Shown here: piece after piece, positions 25,705 through 34,479 of the stretch
Layout: each line of letters begins with the position of its first letter
Position numbering within the stretch: position 1 is the stretch's first letter
Position numbers and translations under genes: made by a program
Source: Actinomadura livida
Lineage (GTDB): Bacteria > Actinomycetota > Actinomycetes > Streptosporangiales > Streptosporangiaceae
DNA: 64,000 nucleotides
Direction: 5' to 3'
Assembly: GCF_014648675.1 (NCBI RefSeq)
Contig: NZ_BMRO01000008.1
Location: 1 to 64,000, forward strand
The notes under the pieces: model-generated
The model's database searches: none
Told to the model about the DNA's origin: nothing
Seen by the model: only the letters and a program-made list of their open reading frames with translations

Positions 25705-25714
25705 TACAAATGTA
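25705..25714. promoter_or_regulatory. AT-rich palindrome TACA-AA-TGTA upstream of terB-like gene
   Basis: A short inverted repeat in an AT-rich patch about 45 nt upstream of the TerB-like start, within an otherwise GC-rich region. It probably marks the promoter or an operator. No regulator assigned. Confidence 0.3.
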
Positions 25715-25766
25715 ATAGTAGGCCCCCGCCCGGCGGCGGCAAGGCGCCCGCCGGAGCGCGCCTGCC

Positions 25767-26453
25767 TCAGATCCTCGTGAAGCGGGCGGACTGGGTGTCG
25801 TCGTGGGCGTAGCCGAGGGTGTCGACGACGTCCACCACGCCGTCCACGCGGCCGACCAGCCGGACGACGATCGGGATGAGGCTCTTGGTCTCGACGCGGC
25901 CGGTGAGATGGACGACGCCGTTCTCGACCCGGACGCCGAGCATGTCGGGGTCGTGCCAGAGCTGCTTGATCAGGACGTCCTTGACGACCTCGTCGCGGAT
26001 CTCCGCGTCGAGACGCCGGAACACGCGCAGCAGGTCGCGGCGGGCCACGATGCCGGCGAGGCGGCCGTCCCCGCCGACGACGGGCAGGGCCCTGAACCCG
26101 TGCGCGGTCAGCAGCCGGGCGGCCTCGGCGGTCGGGGCGTCCGGGGCGACGCTGACGGCCGGGGCGGTCATCAGCCCGCGGGCGTCGACGGCCGCGGCCT
26201 TGGCCTCGGCCTGCGCGTCGCGCCGCAGCAGGGCCCGCAGCGCCCGGCGGCCGCTGTCGCCCGCCTTGTACTCCTCCTTGTGCAGCAGGTCCGACTCGGT
26301 GACGATGCCGGCGACGCCGCCCGCGTCGTCCAGGACGGGCAGCGCGCTGATGCGGTGCTCGGCCAGTACCTCGGCGATCTCGGCGAACGGGGTCTGCGGG
26401 GTCACCGTCACCACGTCCCTGGTCATCACGTCCTGGACAGTGCGGCGCTTCAT
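25767..26453 (-). CDS. CBS-pair plus BON domain protein
   Basis: 228 residues from ATG 26453 (GAGGAG 4 nt upstream). Two CBS motifs: VQDVMTRDVVTVTPQTPFAEI to VTESDLL, and GLMTAPAVSVAPDAPTAEAARLL to ARRDLLRVF. These are followed by a BON domain (VKDVLIKQLWHDPDMLGVRVENGVVHLTG, then VDGVVDVVDTLGYAHDD). The CBS pair likely binds an adenylate nucleotide; BON may contact membranes. These proteins are frequent in dormancy/hypoxia regulons of actinobacteria. Fits the stress-gene character of the neighbourhood. Confidence 0.88.
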   Translation of the reverse strand: MKRRTVQDVMTRDVVTVTPQTPFAEIAEVLAEHRISALPVLDDAGGVAGIVTESDLLHKEEYKAGDSGRRALRALLRRDAQAEAKAAAVDARGLMTAPAVSVAPDAPTAEAARLLTAHGFRALPVVGGDGRLAGIVARRDLLRVFRRLDAEIRDEVVKDVLIKQLWHDPDMLGVRVENGVVHLTGRVETKSLIPIVVRLVGRVDGVVDVVDTLGYAHDDTQSARFTRI

Positions 26454-26654
26454 GGTCTCCTCCTCGTGCTCGTCCTCGGGCTCAGGGAGGACACCGTGCA
26501 AGGCCCGTAACCCGTATCGGCGCCGCTCCCCGAGCCACTTCCAGCCTCCCGCGCGCGCGGGTGCGCGGATCAGAGCCGGCGGTCCCCGAACCTCGGGACC
26601 TTCGGCCTTTTCCGCGCGCCCGAACCGGCGCGGACGGGACGAGGAGCCCCGCGG

Positions 26655-27023
26655 TCAGCGGTAGTCGTTCTCCTTCAGCTCGACGACCCAGGCGCGGCGC
26701 TCGGCGATCTTGCCGTCGCGCATGACGAACACCTCCGCCATGGACATGCGCATCTCGCCGCCCGCGGCCCGCCGCACCGTCCCGGTCATCTCGGCCATGA
26801 CGACGTCGTCCTGCTCGACCATGCGCACGACCTCCAGGTGCGGCGGGTTGAGCAGCTCCGGCGGCCCGTCGATGGCCTTGTCGTAGGCGTCCTTGCCGGT
26901 CAGGTGGAACCCGCCGAAGACGGTCCACTCGATGTCGTCGGTCAGGCAGGACAGGATCTGCGCGTGGTCGTTCTTGCGGAAGCCGTCCAGGTAGGTGGTG
27001 ACGGTCTCGGTATTGCGTGACAT
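26655..27023 (-). CDS. SnoaL-like/NTF2-fold protein
   Basis: 122 residues from ATG 27023 (GAAGGAG upstream). The NTF2-like pattern is ETVTTYLDGFRKNDHAQILSCLTDDIEWTVFGG, then VVMAEMTGTVRRAAGGEMRM and AEVFVMRDGKIAERRAWVVEL. Such proteins are single-domain cone-shaped barrels acting as isomerases, cyclases or ligand-binding proteins. Residues cannot decide the reaction. A hairpin at about 26581-26600 may end the transcript. No obvious operon partner. Confidence 0.75.
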   Translation of the reverse strand: MSRNTETVTTYLDGFRKNDHAQILSCLTDDIEWTVFGGFHLTGKDAYDKAIDGPPELLNPPHLEVVRMVEQDDVVMAEMTGTVRRAAGGEMRMSMAEVFVMRDGKIAERRAWVVELKENDYR

Positions 27024-27171
27024 GTCCGCTCCTTCGGATCGCGTGCCGTCCATCCGGAGCCGCCGCGCGAACCGGCGGCCCCGGATAGGTCGGAGCACCC
27101 GAAGCGTTCTCGACATCCCGCCGCGAAGAATCCAGCCCGGGGCGGTCACGCGGGCGAGGGCCTCGCGGCCG

Positions 27172-27531
27172 TCAGCGCGGGCGGCGGCGGTAGTCGAGGT
27201 CGGCGTAGTCGGGGTGCTTGGCCATCCAGCCCTGGACGAAGGGGCAGGTCGGCAGCACCGGGAGCCCCTGGGTGCGGACGTCGTCGAGGGCCGCGCGCAC
27301 CAGCCGTCCGCCGAGGCCCTGCCCCTCGTACTCCGGATCGATCTCCGTATGGGTGAAGACGATCAGGTCCTTCGCCTTCTGGTAGGCGGCGAAGCCGAGC
27401 ACGGCGCCGTCCCGGACGATCTCGTACCGGCTGCGTTCGGAAGCGTCGACGACCCTGTCGCCTGCCCTGCCGTCGCCTGCCCTGCCGTCGCCTGCCCTGC
27501 CGTCGCCTGCTCCGCTGTCGTCACTGGTCAT
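27172..27531 (-). CDS. GNAT-family N-acetyltransferase (short, GCN5-related type)
   Basis: 119 residues. After a low-complexity N terminus of GDGRA units, the core is RYEIVRDGAVLGFAAYQKA, VFTHTEIDPEYEGQGLGGRLVRAAL (acetyl-CoA loop Q/GxGxG/A) and LPTCPFVQGWMAKHPDYADL. This is the compact YidJ/GNAT-like family with a Cys-Pro-Phe motif near the end. Substrate unknown. The N-terminal tail is encoded by a 15-bp tandem repeat and probably disordered. Confidence 0.8.
   Translation of the reverse strand: MTSDDSGAGDGRAGDGRAGDGRAGDRVVDASERSRYEIVRDGAVLGFAAYQKAKDLIVFTHTEIDPEYEGQGLGGRLVRAALDDVRTQGLPVLPTCPFVQGWMAKHPDYADLDYRRRPR
27461..27505. repeat. 15-bp tandem repeat, 3 copies plus partial
   Basis: CCTGCCCTGCCGTCG occurs three times in register, with a partial copy after. 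It encodes the repeated Gly-Asp-Gly-Arg-Ala tail of the acetyltransferase. Unit length equals that of the repeats at 17911, 53806 and 62011. Confidence 0.85.
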
Positions 27532-27575
27532 GGCCGACGCTCACCTCCACGGGTACGACCGTACCGACCGGACGC

Positions 27576-28016
27576 TCATCGCGACAGCTCGCGCCCCTCC
27601 GCGCGGCCCGCGCCCGGCCGGTCGCGGTGCTCGCGCAGCCGGGCGGTCAGCTCGGCGGAGAACTGCTCGGCGTCCGACAGGCGGGCGCGGATCTTCGCGC
27701 ACCGCTCCTCGACCAGCGAGCGGTAGACGGCGAGGCGCTTGACGAGGTCGTCGCGGGCGGGCTCGCCGGTGCCGGGGTGCTGGAGGCGGTCCAGGACGTC
27801 CAGCAGGTCGCGCATCTCTTCGAGGGTGAAGCCGAGCGGCTTCATGCGCTTGACGACCAGGAGGCGCGCGACGTCCTCGTCGGTGTAGAGGCGGAACCCG
27901 CCGCGGGTGCGGGCCGTGGGGAGGGCGACGCCGACCTCCTCGTAGTGGCGGATGGTGCGCAGGCTCAGGCCGGTCCGGTCGGCGACCTCGCCGATCCGCA
28001 TGTGCCTGCCGTCCAT
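27576..28016 (-). CDS. MerR-family transcriptional regulator
   Basis: 146 residues from ATG 28016 (GAGGAGG 7 nt upstream). The MerR HTH is MRIGEVADRTGLSLRTIRHYEEVGVALPTARTRGGFRLY, then the wing TDEDVARLLVVKRMKPLGFTLEEMRDLLDVLD and a coiled-coil dimerisation helix. No ligand domain or cysteine metal site is seen, so the effector is unknown. Palindromes with ACGT cores lie at 28063-28072 and 28836-28850 and may be its operators. Encoded downstream of the spermidine-synthase-like gene with 47 nt between. Confidence 0.85.
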   Translation of the reverse strand: MDGRHMRIGEVADRTGLSLRTIRHYEEVGVALPTARTRGGFRLYTDEDVARLLVVKRMKPLGFTLEEMRDLLDVLDRLQHPGTGEPARDDLVKRLAVYRSLVEERCAKIRARLSDAEQFSAELTARLREHRDRPGAGRAEGRELSR

Positions 28017-28062
28017 CGGGTGCCTCCTCACGCCGCCCGGCCCGGGGCGAGCCGTCCCTAAT

Positions 28063-28072
28063 CTTACGTAAG
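28063..28072. promoter_or_regulatory. CTTACGTAAG palindrome upstream of merR-like gene
   Basis: A perfect 10-bp palindrome 47 nt upstream of the MerR-like start, overlapping the stop of the upstream gene. MerR-family operators in actinomycetes often have ACGT-centred dyads of this kind. Likely autoregulatory site. Confidence 0.45.
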
Positions 28073-28777
28073 GGGAGAGTTCGGGGCTGTGCGGGCGACG
28101 TACACGGTGTTGGCCGAGGTGCCGCCCTGGACGGCGTTGGGGAACTCGACGACGTGCGCCGCGGCCTCGGCGAAGGCGCTGCCGAGCACGGCGGTGAAGT
28201 CGTCGTCGGGCGGGTCGTTCGACCACAGCGCGAAGACGCCGCCGGGGTGCAGGCGGGCGGCGAGCCGGCTCAGCGCTTCCTGCCGGTAGAACGCCTCGTG
28301 GGCCGGGTTGAGGACGTGGCTCGGCGAGTGGTCGATGTCCAGCAGCACCGCGTGGAAGCGGCCTTCGGACTCCTCCGCGGCCATGGCGAAGAAGTCGCCG
28401 TGGACCAACTGGCAGCGGTCGTCCCCGGCCAGCCGCTCCCCGAGCGGGACGAGCTTCGCCCGGTGCCACTCGATCACCTCGGCGAGCGTCTCGACCACGA
28501 CCAGCGAGCGCACCCTGGGGTCGTCCAGGACGGCGCCGGCGGTGTAGCCGAGCCCGAGGCCCCCGACGACGACGTCGAGCTCGCCGCCGTCCACCGCGGC
28601 CAGGCCGAGCCGGGCGAGTTCGACCTCGCCGGCCGTCCACAGGCTGGACATGAGGAAGTCGTCATCGAGCTTGATCTCGTAGACGTCGACGCGGAGCGCG
28701 GGGTCCCGGCGCCGCCGCAGGCTGATGGCGCCCATCGGCGTCAGACGCCAGTCGAGCTCTTCGAACAACGCGCCCAT
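28064..28777 (-). CDS. spermidine-synthase-like SAM-dependent methyltransferase-fold protein
   Basis: 237 residues. Rossmann-type SAM or decarboxy-SAM binding: VVVGGLGLGYTAGAVLDDPRVRSLVVVETL, then QLVHGDFFAMA and VLLDIDHSPSHVLNP. This is the fold of spermidine synthase with the DIDHSP variant seen in actinobacterial homologues of unknown substrate. Catalytic Asp identity is uncertain. Upstream lies the ACGT dyad at 28836-28850. It may share its regulator with the merR-like gene, which follows on the same strand. Confidence 0.75.
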   Translation of the reverse strand: MGALFEELDWRLTPMGAISLRRRRDPALRVDVYEIKLDDDFLMSSLWTAGEVELARLGLAAVDGGELDVVVGGLGLGYTAGAVLDDPRVRSLVVVETLAEVIEWHRAKLVPLGERLAGDDRCQLVHGDFFAMAAEESEGRFHAVLLDIDHSPSHVLNPAHEAFYRQEALSRLAARLHPGGVFALWSNDPPDDDFTAVLGSAFAEAAAHVVEFPNAVQGGTSANTVYVARTAPNSPLT

Positions 28778-28835
28778 GCGTTCCGTCCCCGTGGTCGGTG
28801 GCGGCCGGCGACCCGCGGCCTCGCGCCAAAGTACC

Positions 28836-28850
28836 CTAACGTGACGTCAG
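28836..28850. promoter_or_regulatory. CTAACGT-G-ACGTCAG dyad between divergent genes
   Basis: Two half-sites CT(A/G)ACGT arranged around one central base, between the minus-strand spermidine-synthase-like gene and the plus-strand RF3 gene. It resembles the CTTACGTAAG site at the merR-like gene, suggesting the same regulator. Probably controls the minus-strand operon. Confidence 0.4.
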
Positions 28851-28888
28851 ATCGGTCGGCCCACGTCGACCACGGGAGGGGGGCCGCG

Positions 28889-30496
28889 GTGAGCGGTGGC
28901 ACGGGCACGGCGCCGGACGTGGCGGCGGAGGCGGCGCGGCGGCGGACGTTCGCGGTGATCAGTCACCCGGACGCGGGCAAGTCCACGCTGACCGAGGCGC
29001 TGGCCCTGCACGCGGCGGCGATCGAGCAGGCCGGGGCGGTGCACGGCAAGTCGGGGCGGCGCGGGGTGCGGTCCGACTGGATGGACATGGAGCGGGCGCG
29101 CGGGATCTCCATCACCTCGTCGGTGCTGCGGTTCGAGTACGGCGAGGTGCTCCTCAACCTGCTGGACACCCCGGGGCACGCGGACTTTTCCGAGGACACC
29201 TACCGGGTGCTGGCCGCGGTGGACGGCGCGATCATGCTGCTGGACTCGGCCCGCGGCCTGGAGGCGCAGACGCTCAAGCTGTTCGACGTCTGCCGGCACC
29301 GCGGCATCCCGGTGATCACGTTCGTCAACAAGTGGGACCGGCCCGGCCGCGAACCCCTGGAGCTGCTGGACGAGGTCGAGCAGCGCATCGGCCTGCGCCC
29401 GGCGCCGCTGAACTGGCCGGTCGGCGTCGCGGGGGACTTCCGCGGGCTGATCGAGCGCGACGGCGGCGCGTTCACCCGGTTCCGGCGCACCCCGGGCGGG
29501 GCCACCCGCGCGATCGCCGAGCACGTCCCCGCCGAGCAGGCCGCCGAGGAGGAGGGCGAGGCGTGGAGCACCGCGGTGGAGGAGCTGGCGCTGCTGGACG
29601 AGATCGGCGCCGCCCTCGACCCCGACGCCTTCGCGGCCGGGACGGCCACGCCGGTGCTGTTCGGGGCGGCGCTGCCGAACTTCGGTGTGAGCGCGCTGCT
29701 GGACACGGTGTGCCGGCTGGCCCCGGCGCCGTCCGCGCGCGTCGACGACACCGGAACCGAGCGCCCGGTGGCGGCGCCGTTCGCCGGGCAGGTGTTCAAG
29801 GTGCAGGCCGGGATGGACAGGGCGCACCGCGACCGGCTGGCCTTCGTCCGGGTCTGCTCGGGGCGCTTCGAGCGGGGCATGTCGCTGACGCACGCCCGGA
29901 CCGGGCGCCCGCTGGCGACGAAGTACGCCCAGACGGTGTTCGGCCGCGACCGCTCGACCCTGGACGCCGCCTACCCCGGTGACGTGATCGGCCTGCCGAA
30001 CGCCGCGGGCCTCACCGTGGGCGACACCCTCTACGTCAGGACCCCGGTGGTCTTCCCCCCGATCCCGGCGTTCGCCCCCGAGCACTTCATGGTGGCGCGG
30101 GCCACCGACAACAGCCGCGCCAAGCAGTTCCGCCGCGGCATCGACCAGCTCGACGGCGAGGGCGTCGTCCAGGTGCTGCGCAGCGACCTGCGCGGCGACC
30201 AGGCACCGGTGCTGGCCGCCGTCGGGCCCCTGCAGTTCGACGTGGTCACCGCCCGGATGGCCGAGGAGTTCGGCGCGCCCGTGGAGCTGACCCGGCTCGA
30301 CTACAGCACCGCCCGCGTCACCGACAAGGAGTCCGCCGAGACCCTGAGCGGCCGGCGCGGCGTCGAGGTCCTCACCCGCTCCCTGGACGGCGCGCTCATC
30401 GCGGTGTTCGTGGACAAGTGGCGGCTCCGCGCCCTCGAACGCGAGCACCCCGGCATCACCCTCACCCGCATGCTCGCCGCGGGCGTCGCCGACTGA
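28889..30496 (+). CDS. prfC: peptide chain release factor 3
   Basis: 535 residues, the normal RF3 length. The GTPase domain has the P-loop SHPDAGKSTLTEAL, switch motif DTPGHADFSEDTYR and NKWD; then RGISITSSVLRF, and the RF3-type domains II and III (QVFKVQAGMDRAHRDRLAFVRVCSG; RATDNSRAKQF). RF3 recycles RF1/RF2 after peptide release and contributes to translation quality control. GTG 28889 lies 5-6 nt after a GGGAGGGGGG Shine-Dalgarno; upstream in-frame sequence is antisense to the neighbouring gene. Monocistronic or followed by the BrkB-like gene 80 nt later. Confidence 0.93.
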   Translation: MSGGTGTAPDVAAEAARRRTFAVISHPDAGKSTLTEALALHAAAIEQAGAVHGKSGRRGVRSDWMDMERARGISITSSVLRFEYGEVLLNLLDTPGHADFSEDTYRVLAAVDGAIMLLDSARGLEAQTLKLFDVCRHRGIPVITFVNKWDRPGREPLELLDEVEQRIGLRPAPLNWPVGVAGDFRGLIERDGGAFTRFRRTPGGATRAIAEHVPAEQAAEEEGEAWSTAVEELALLDEIGAALDPDAFAAGTATPVLFGAALPNFGVSALLDTVCRLAPAPSARVDDTGTERPVAAPFAGQVFKVQAGMDRAHRDRLAFVRVCSGRFERGMSLTHARTGRPLATKYAQTVFGRDRSTLDAAYPGDVIGLPNAAGLTVGDTLYVRTPVVFPPIPAFAPEHFMVARATDNSRAKQFRRGIDQLDGEGVVQVLRSDLRGDQAPVLAAVGPLQFDVVTARMAEEFGAPVELTRLDYSTARVTDKESAETLSGRRGVEVLTRSLDGALIAVFVDKWRLRALEREHPGITLTRMLAAGVAD

Positions 30497-30576
30497 CTCG
30501 TCCCACCGGTCATGCCGCCGCGCAAGACGGGGGCGGCGGGGCGTTGCGTGCGCGCTGAAAAGGGCAGAAGGGCCGT

Positions 30577-31557
30577 GTGGGAGTGGTCGGCCGCCTGGAC
30601 GCCTACCAGCGGCGGCATCGCTGGGCGGGCCTGCCGCTGGCGGTCGTGTACAAGTTCGTGGACGACCAGGGCACGTACCTCACGGCGATGATCACCTACT
30701 ACGGGTTCGTGTCGCTGTTCCCGCTGCTGCTGCTGTTCGTCACCGTGCTGGGCTTCGTGCTGGAGGGCAACCCCGGGCTGCAGCAGCGCGCACTGGATTC
30801 GGCGCTCGCGCAGATCCCGGTCATCGGGGACCAGATCGGCGCGAACATCGGGTCCTTCCGCGGCAACGAACTGGCGCTCGCCGCGGGCGTCGTGGGCAGC
30901 GTGTACGGCGCCTTGGGCGTCGTGCAGGCCGCGCAGAACGCCCTGAACAAGATGTGGGGGGTGCCGCGCGACTCCCGTCCGAACCCGGTCCTCGCCAGGG
31001 TGCGCAGCCTGGCGCTGCTGGCGGTCGGCGGCGTGGTGCTCCTGGGGACGGCGCTGCTGTCGGGGATCATCACGTCCAGCGGCGCCTTCGGTACCGGGGT
31101 GCGGGCGATGGCCATCGCGGCGGCGATCGCGATGAACGTCGTGCTGTTCACGGTGACGTTCCGGATGCTGACCGCCCGGCCGCTCACCATCGCGCAGGTG
31201 CGGACGGGGGCGATCGTCGCGGCGCTCGTCTGGCAGCTGCTGCAGTGGGCGGGCACCTTCCTGTTCGGTCACTGGCTCCAGGGCGCCAGCGCGACCTACG
31301 GCTTGTTCGGCATCGTGCTCGGCCTGCTGACGTGGATCTATCTGGGCGCGCTCACCTTCGTGCTGAGCGCCGAGATCAACGTCGTCCGGGAGCGGCGGCT
31401 GTGGCCCCGCAGCCTCCTGACGCCCTTCACCGACAAGGTCGAGCTGACCTCCGCGGACCGGCGCGCCTACACCTCCTACGCCGAGACCGAGCGCCACAAG
31501 GGCTTCGAGAACGTCGACGTCGACTTCGACCCGCCCCCGCGCGACGACCCGGACTGA
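30577..31557 (+). CDS. YihY/BrkB-family membrane protein
   Basis: 326 residues with about six hydrophobic helices. Family patterns: MITYYGFVSLFPLLLLFVTVLGFVL, LALAAGVVGSVYGALGVVQAAQNALNKMWGV, and GIVLGLLTWIYLGALTFVLSAEINVVRER. Members are inner-membrane proteins of uncertain function, once annotated as ribonuclease BN. The C-terminal tail is acidic and cytosolic. GTG 30577 has a modest AGAAGG upstream. A hairpin at 31594-31633 ends the unit. Confidence 0.88.
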   Translation: MGVVGRLDAYQRRHRWAGLPLAVVYKFVDDQGTYLTAMITYYGFVSLFPLLLLFVTVLGFVLEGNPGLQQRALDSALAQIPVIGDQIGANIGSFRGNELALAAGVVGSVYGALGVVQAAQNALNKMWGVPRDSRPNPVLARVRSLALLAVGGVVLLGTALLSGIITSSGAFGTGVRAMAIAAAIAMNVVLFTVTFRMLTARPLTIAQVRTGAIVAALVWQLLQWAGTFLFGHWLQGASATYGLFGIVLGLLTWIYLGALTFVLSAEINVVRERRLWPRSLLTPFTDKVELTSADRRAYTSYAETERHKGFENVDVDFDPPPRDDPD

Positions 31558-31593
31558 CACCCCGGACTGACACCCCGGGACGGCACCGCCGAT

Positions 31594-31633
31594 CCAGGGC
31601 CGTCCGGTCTCGGGGAGGAGTGGACGGCCCTGG
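31594..31633. terminator. 12-bp hairpin downstream of BrkB-like gene
   Basis: Arms 31594-31605 and 31622-31633 pair perfectly over 12 bp, with a 16-nt loop. Probably ends the BrkB-like transcript. The rest of the 31558-31849 gap shows only two copies of a short CTGACACCCCGG direct repeat at 31556-31579; minus-strand readings there lack RBS and family resemblance. Confidence 0.6.
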
Positions 31634-31849
31634 GCCACACCGGCGCAGCCCCCGAAGTGACCGGCCATCGGCAGTTTCCCGCCGACGACCCGATTGCGGA
31701 CACAGGCGATCCATGCACACGCCATCACCTGCGCCGATGACCGCCCGGCCGGCAGGCGAAATATCCGTTCCGCACCGTTCACTCCGCTCATGACCTCCGC
31801 GCCGAGCTCGCCGCCTGACCGCCCCGCCCGGGCCCGGAGGCCGGCTCGG

Positions 31850-32140
31850 TCAGACCTGGCGTTCGTGGACGTAGCACCATCGCCAGGTGGGCCCCGATCC
31901 CACCGTGGCGGTGATCGGATGGTCGGTCTCCCGGTAATGCGCTCTCGCGTGCCGGTGCGGCGAGTCGTCGGAGCACGCCACCCAACCGCAGGTCAAACAG
32001 ACCCGGAGGGCCTTCCAGCCTGCTCTCAGCGCTTCGCACACCCGGCAGCCGCGCGAGCGGGGCTCGACGGGAGTCAGCCCGTCCGCATGCTCGCAACGCG
32101 GTGCCGATCCGTTCGGGCTGATGGGCGCGCTCGCGGCCAT
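31850..32140 (-). CDS. UBP-type zinc finger protein
   Basis: 96 residues from ATG 32140 (GGAGGAG about 10 nt upstream; ATG 32167 has no RBS). Zinc-finger pattern: RCEH near the N terminus, CRVCEAL, VCLTCGWVACSDDSPHRHARAHYRETDHPI, i.e. the Cys/His set of the zf-UBP fold that in eukaryotes binds ubiquitin C-termini. Bacterial single-domain copies are common in actinomycetes; the ligand is unknown. Divergent from the LysR gene across 198 nt. Confidence 0.8.
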   Translation of the reverse strand: MAASAPISPNGSAPRCEHADGLTPVEPRSRGCRVCEALRAGWKALRVCLTCGWVACSDDSPHRHARAHYRETDHPITATVGSGPTWRWCYVHERQV

Positions 32141-32338
32141 GATGTGGACGCTCCTCCGGTGGTTCATCGTGAGTGCCGCTTACAGTTGACCTCCGATTCG
32201 AGCGGGCCGTGACGAGCGATTCGAGCTTGCTTGATCAGTTGGGGCGATGGCCGCCCGTGGTCCGGAGGAACCGTCTGGAGCGCGCCGCGATGTAGGCTCG
32301 GCAGGCAGGTCTCACCGTTCCCCTTGTAAGGCGAAGAT

Positions 32339-33253
32339 GTGGAACTGCGCCAGCTCCGCTATTTCGTCGCCGTTTCCGAGGAGCTCAACTTCGGTCGCGC
32401 GGCGGCCCGCGAGCACATCGTCCAGTCGGCGCTGAGCCAGCAGATCCAGCGGCTGGAGCGGGCGCTGGGCGTGCGCCTGCTGGAGCGCACCACCCACTAC
32501 GTCGCGCTGACCCCGGCGGGAGCGGCCTTCCTCGTCGAGGCCCGGCGGATCCTCGCGCTCGTGGAGCGCGCCGCCCAGGTGGCCCGGACCGCCGAAGGCG
32601 TATCGCCGGCGTTGCGGGTGGGCGTCATCGACGCCAGCTACGACTCGATGCCGCAGATCCTGCACGAAGCTCAGGCGCTCTTCCCGGACCTGGTGATCCA
32701 CCAGGTGGAGGTCGGTGTCCCCGAGCAGTACCAGCAACTCGTCGCCGGGCGTCTCGATATCGGCATCGGACGCGCGGTCCTGGCGCCGAGGGGCATCGCC
32801 TCTTACCTGTTCCGCCGGGATCGTCTCGGGGTCCTGGTCCCCCGGGGCCATCGGTTCGCGGCGCTGGACGCGGTGCCCGCCGAGGCGCTGGCCCGCGAGC
32901 CCCTGCTGCTGGCCGAGGAGATGAAGGCCCCGGAGTTCAACCAGTTCACCGTCGAGATGTGCCGTGCCGCGGGCTTCACCCCGACCGTGTACGAGGGGAC
33001 CGTGGACAGCGTCCACGCCGCATCAAGCCTCGTCGACCAGGGCCGCTGCCTGTACTGCGTCCCCTCATCCTGCATCTCGGCGCTGCCGGGGACCCTCTGG
33101 CGGCCGCTCACCGAACCCGTGTCCTTCTACCCCTGGTCGCTCCTGTGGCGCGCGACCGACGACTCCGACCATGTGCGCACAGTCGTGGCCTGCGCCCGGA
33201 ACATGTCCGAGCGGCTCGGCTGGCTGACCGCCGCGGACCATACAACCGGCTGA
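32339..33253 (+). CDS. LysR-family transcriptional regulator
   Basis: 304 residues. N-terminal HTH: MELRQLRYFVAVSEELNFGRAAAREHIVQSALSQQIQRLE, a typical LTTR start. The effector domain has ALRVGVIDASYDSMP and DIGIGRAVL, with fewer conserved sugar/aromatic motifs. GTG 32339 follows AAGGCGAAG. LTTRs usually control the divergent or adjacent gene; candidates are the zinc-finger gene upstream or the convergent oxidase gene. Effector unknown. Confidence 0.88.
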   Translation: MELRQLRYFVAVSEELNFGRAAAREHIVQSALSQQIQRLERALGVRLLERTTHYVALTPAGAAFLVEARRILALVERAAQVARTAEGVSPALRVGVIDASYDSMPQILHEAQALFPDLVIHQVEVGVPEQYQQLVAGRLDIGIGRAVLAPRGIASYLFRRDRLGVLVPRGHRFAALDAVPAEALAREPLLLAEEMKAPEFNQFTVEMCRAAGFTPTVYEGTVDSVHAASSLVDQGRCLYCVPSSCISALPGTLWRPLTEPVSFYPWSLLWRATDDSDHVRTVVACARNMSERLGWLTAADHTTG

Positions 33254-33297
33254 CCGCGGTCCGGTGAATCCCCTGCGGCGCAGCGTCGTCGGCGGGT

Positions 33298-34401
33298 TCA
33301 GGCGCGGCCCGGACGGTAGGGGGCGAGCTCCGGCGCCGCGTCTCCGCGGATCTCCCGCTCGATCAGCAGCGCGAGATGCGGGCCGAGCGTGATGCCGCTG
33401 TGCGTCACCGCGGTGTACAGGCCGGGGCGCTGGAGGCCGATGAGCGGATACCCGTCCACGGGCAGCGGCCGAGTGCACCGCCGGACCCCGGCGACGCCCG
33501 CCCTCAGCTTCGGGACGAGGGCGCGCGCACGAGCGAGGAGCTCGGCGCCGACCGTCCGCATCAGCGCGGGGGAGGCCGCCTCGTCGACCCCGGCGTCCAG
33601 GTCCCCGGCCTCCAGGACGAGCCCCCCGTCCGGCGCGGGCCGGGCGGAGAGACCGGGGGCGTGGACGAGGCCGTTGATGGCGCCCTCGGCCGCCGTGGTG
33701 GTGGCGACGAGACAGGGCGCGGGCGAGCCGGGTTCGGACGGGTCGACCAGCGGAAGGGCGGCGTCGGCCGTGGCGAGGAGCGCGGGACTGTGCCGCCCCG
33801 CCGCGCAGATCGTGAGGTCGGCGTCCAGATCCCTGCCGTCGTCCAGCCGCACACCGGTCACGCGGTCACCGCCGGTGTTGAGGCCGACCGCGCGACGCCC
33901 CGTGACGATCTCGGCTCCCGCGTCCCCCGCCCGCCGGACCAGAGCCTGTGCCACGGCGCCGCCGTGCACGTAGCCCTCATCGGGATAGTGCGCGATGAGC
34001 GCGTCCTGCGGAGCCCGGACCCGCGGCTCCAGCTCCCTCAGCCGCCCGATGTCGATCAGCTCGGCGGCGTAGCCCAGCTCGCCGAGGCGCGCGACCCGGT
34101 CCGCCAGCTCGGCCTTCGCGTCCTCGGTGACCGCCCACGTCGTGTTGCCCGCCTCCCGGTACCAGGCCGGGTCACCGAACCCGGCGGCCAGCTCCCGCCA
34201 GGTCGACATCGCCGCGGTCCGCAACCGGTGGTAGGCGGGATCAGCGGGATCGTTGGCGTTGACCCATGCGTAGCTGGTGCCCGAGGTCCCGGCGCCGGGC
34301 GCGTCCTCCTCGACCACGACGACCTCGTCCTGCGAACGCGCGGCGAGCCGGTCCGCCAGGGCGGCACCGATGATCCCCGCACCCACGACCACTATCCGCA
34401 T
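33298..34401 (-). CDS. FAD-dependent oxidoreductase, DAO/glycine-oxidase-like
   Basis: 367 residues from ATG 34401. Dinucleotide-binding motif RIVVVGAGIIGAALADRLA at the N terminus, then GTSYAWVNAND, the DAO-type middle (GYVHGGAVAQALVRRAGDAGAEIVTG) and the C-terminal GLYTAVTHSGITLGPHLALLIEREI. DAO-fold enzymes oxidise amino acids, sarcosine or related amines. Specific residues do not decide the substrate. It faces the LysR gene tail to tail. Confidence 0.83.
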   Translation of the reverse strand: MRIVVVGAGIIGAALADRLAARSQDEVVVVEEDAPGAGTSGTSYAWVNANDPADPAYHRLRTAAMSTWRELAAGFGDPAWYREAGNTTWAVTEDAKAELADRVARLGELGYAAELIDIGRLRELEPRVRAPQDALIAHYPDEGYVHGGAVAQALVRRAGDAGAEIVTGRRAVGLNTGGDRVTGVRLDDGRDLDADLTICAAGRHSPALLATADAALPLVDPSEPGSPAPCLVATTTAAEGAINGLVHAPGLSARPAPDGGLVLEAGDLDAGVDEAASPALMRTVGAELLARARALVPKLRAGVAGVRRCTRPLPVDGYPLIGLQRPGLYTAVTHSGITLGPHLALLIEREIRGDAAPELAPYRPGRA

Positions 34402-34479
34402 GCCCTCAGAATGACAGCCGCTCCCACACGTGGCGAGACACGCAAGACGGACACCTGTGCGTGATCTACGAAAGCTACG

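Noticed and set aside
31558..31849. Possible small gene downstream of the BrkB-like gene
   Set aside because: Open readings on the minus strand have no RBS and no recognisable motif, and cover a hairpin and short direct repeats.
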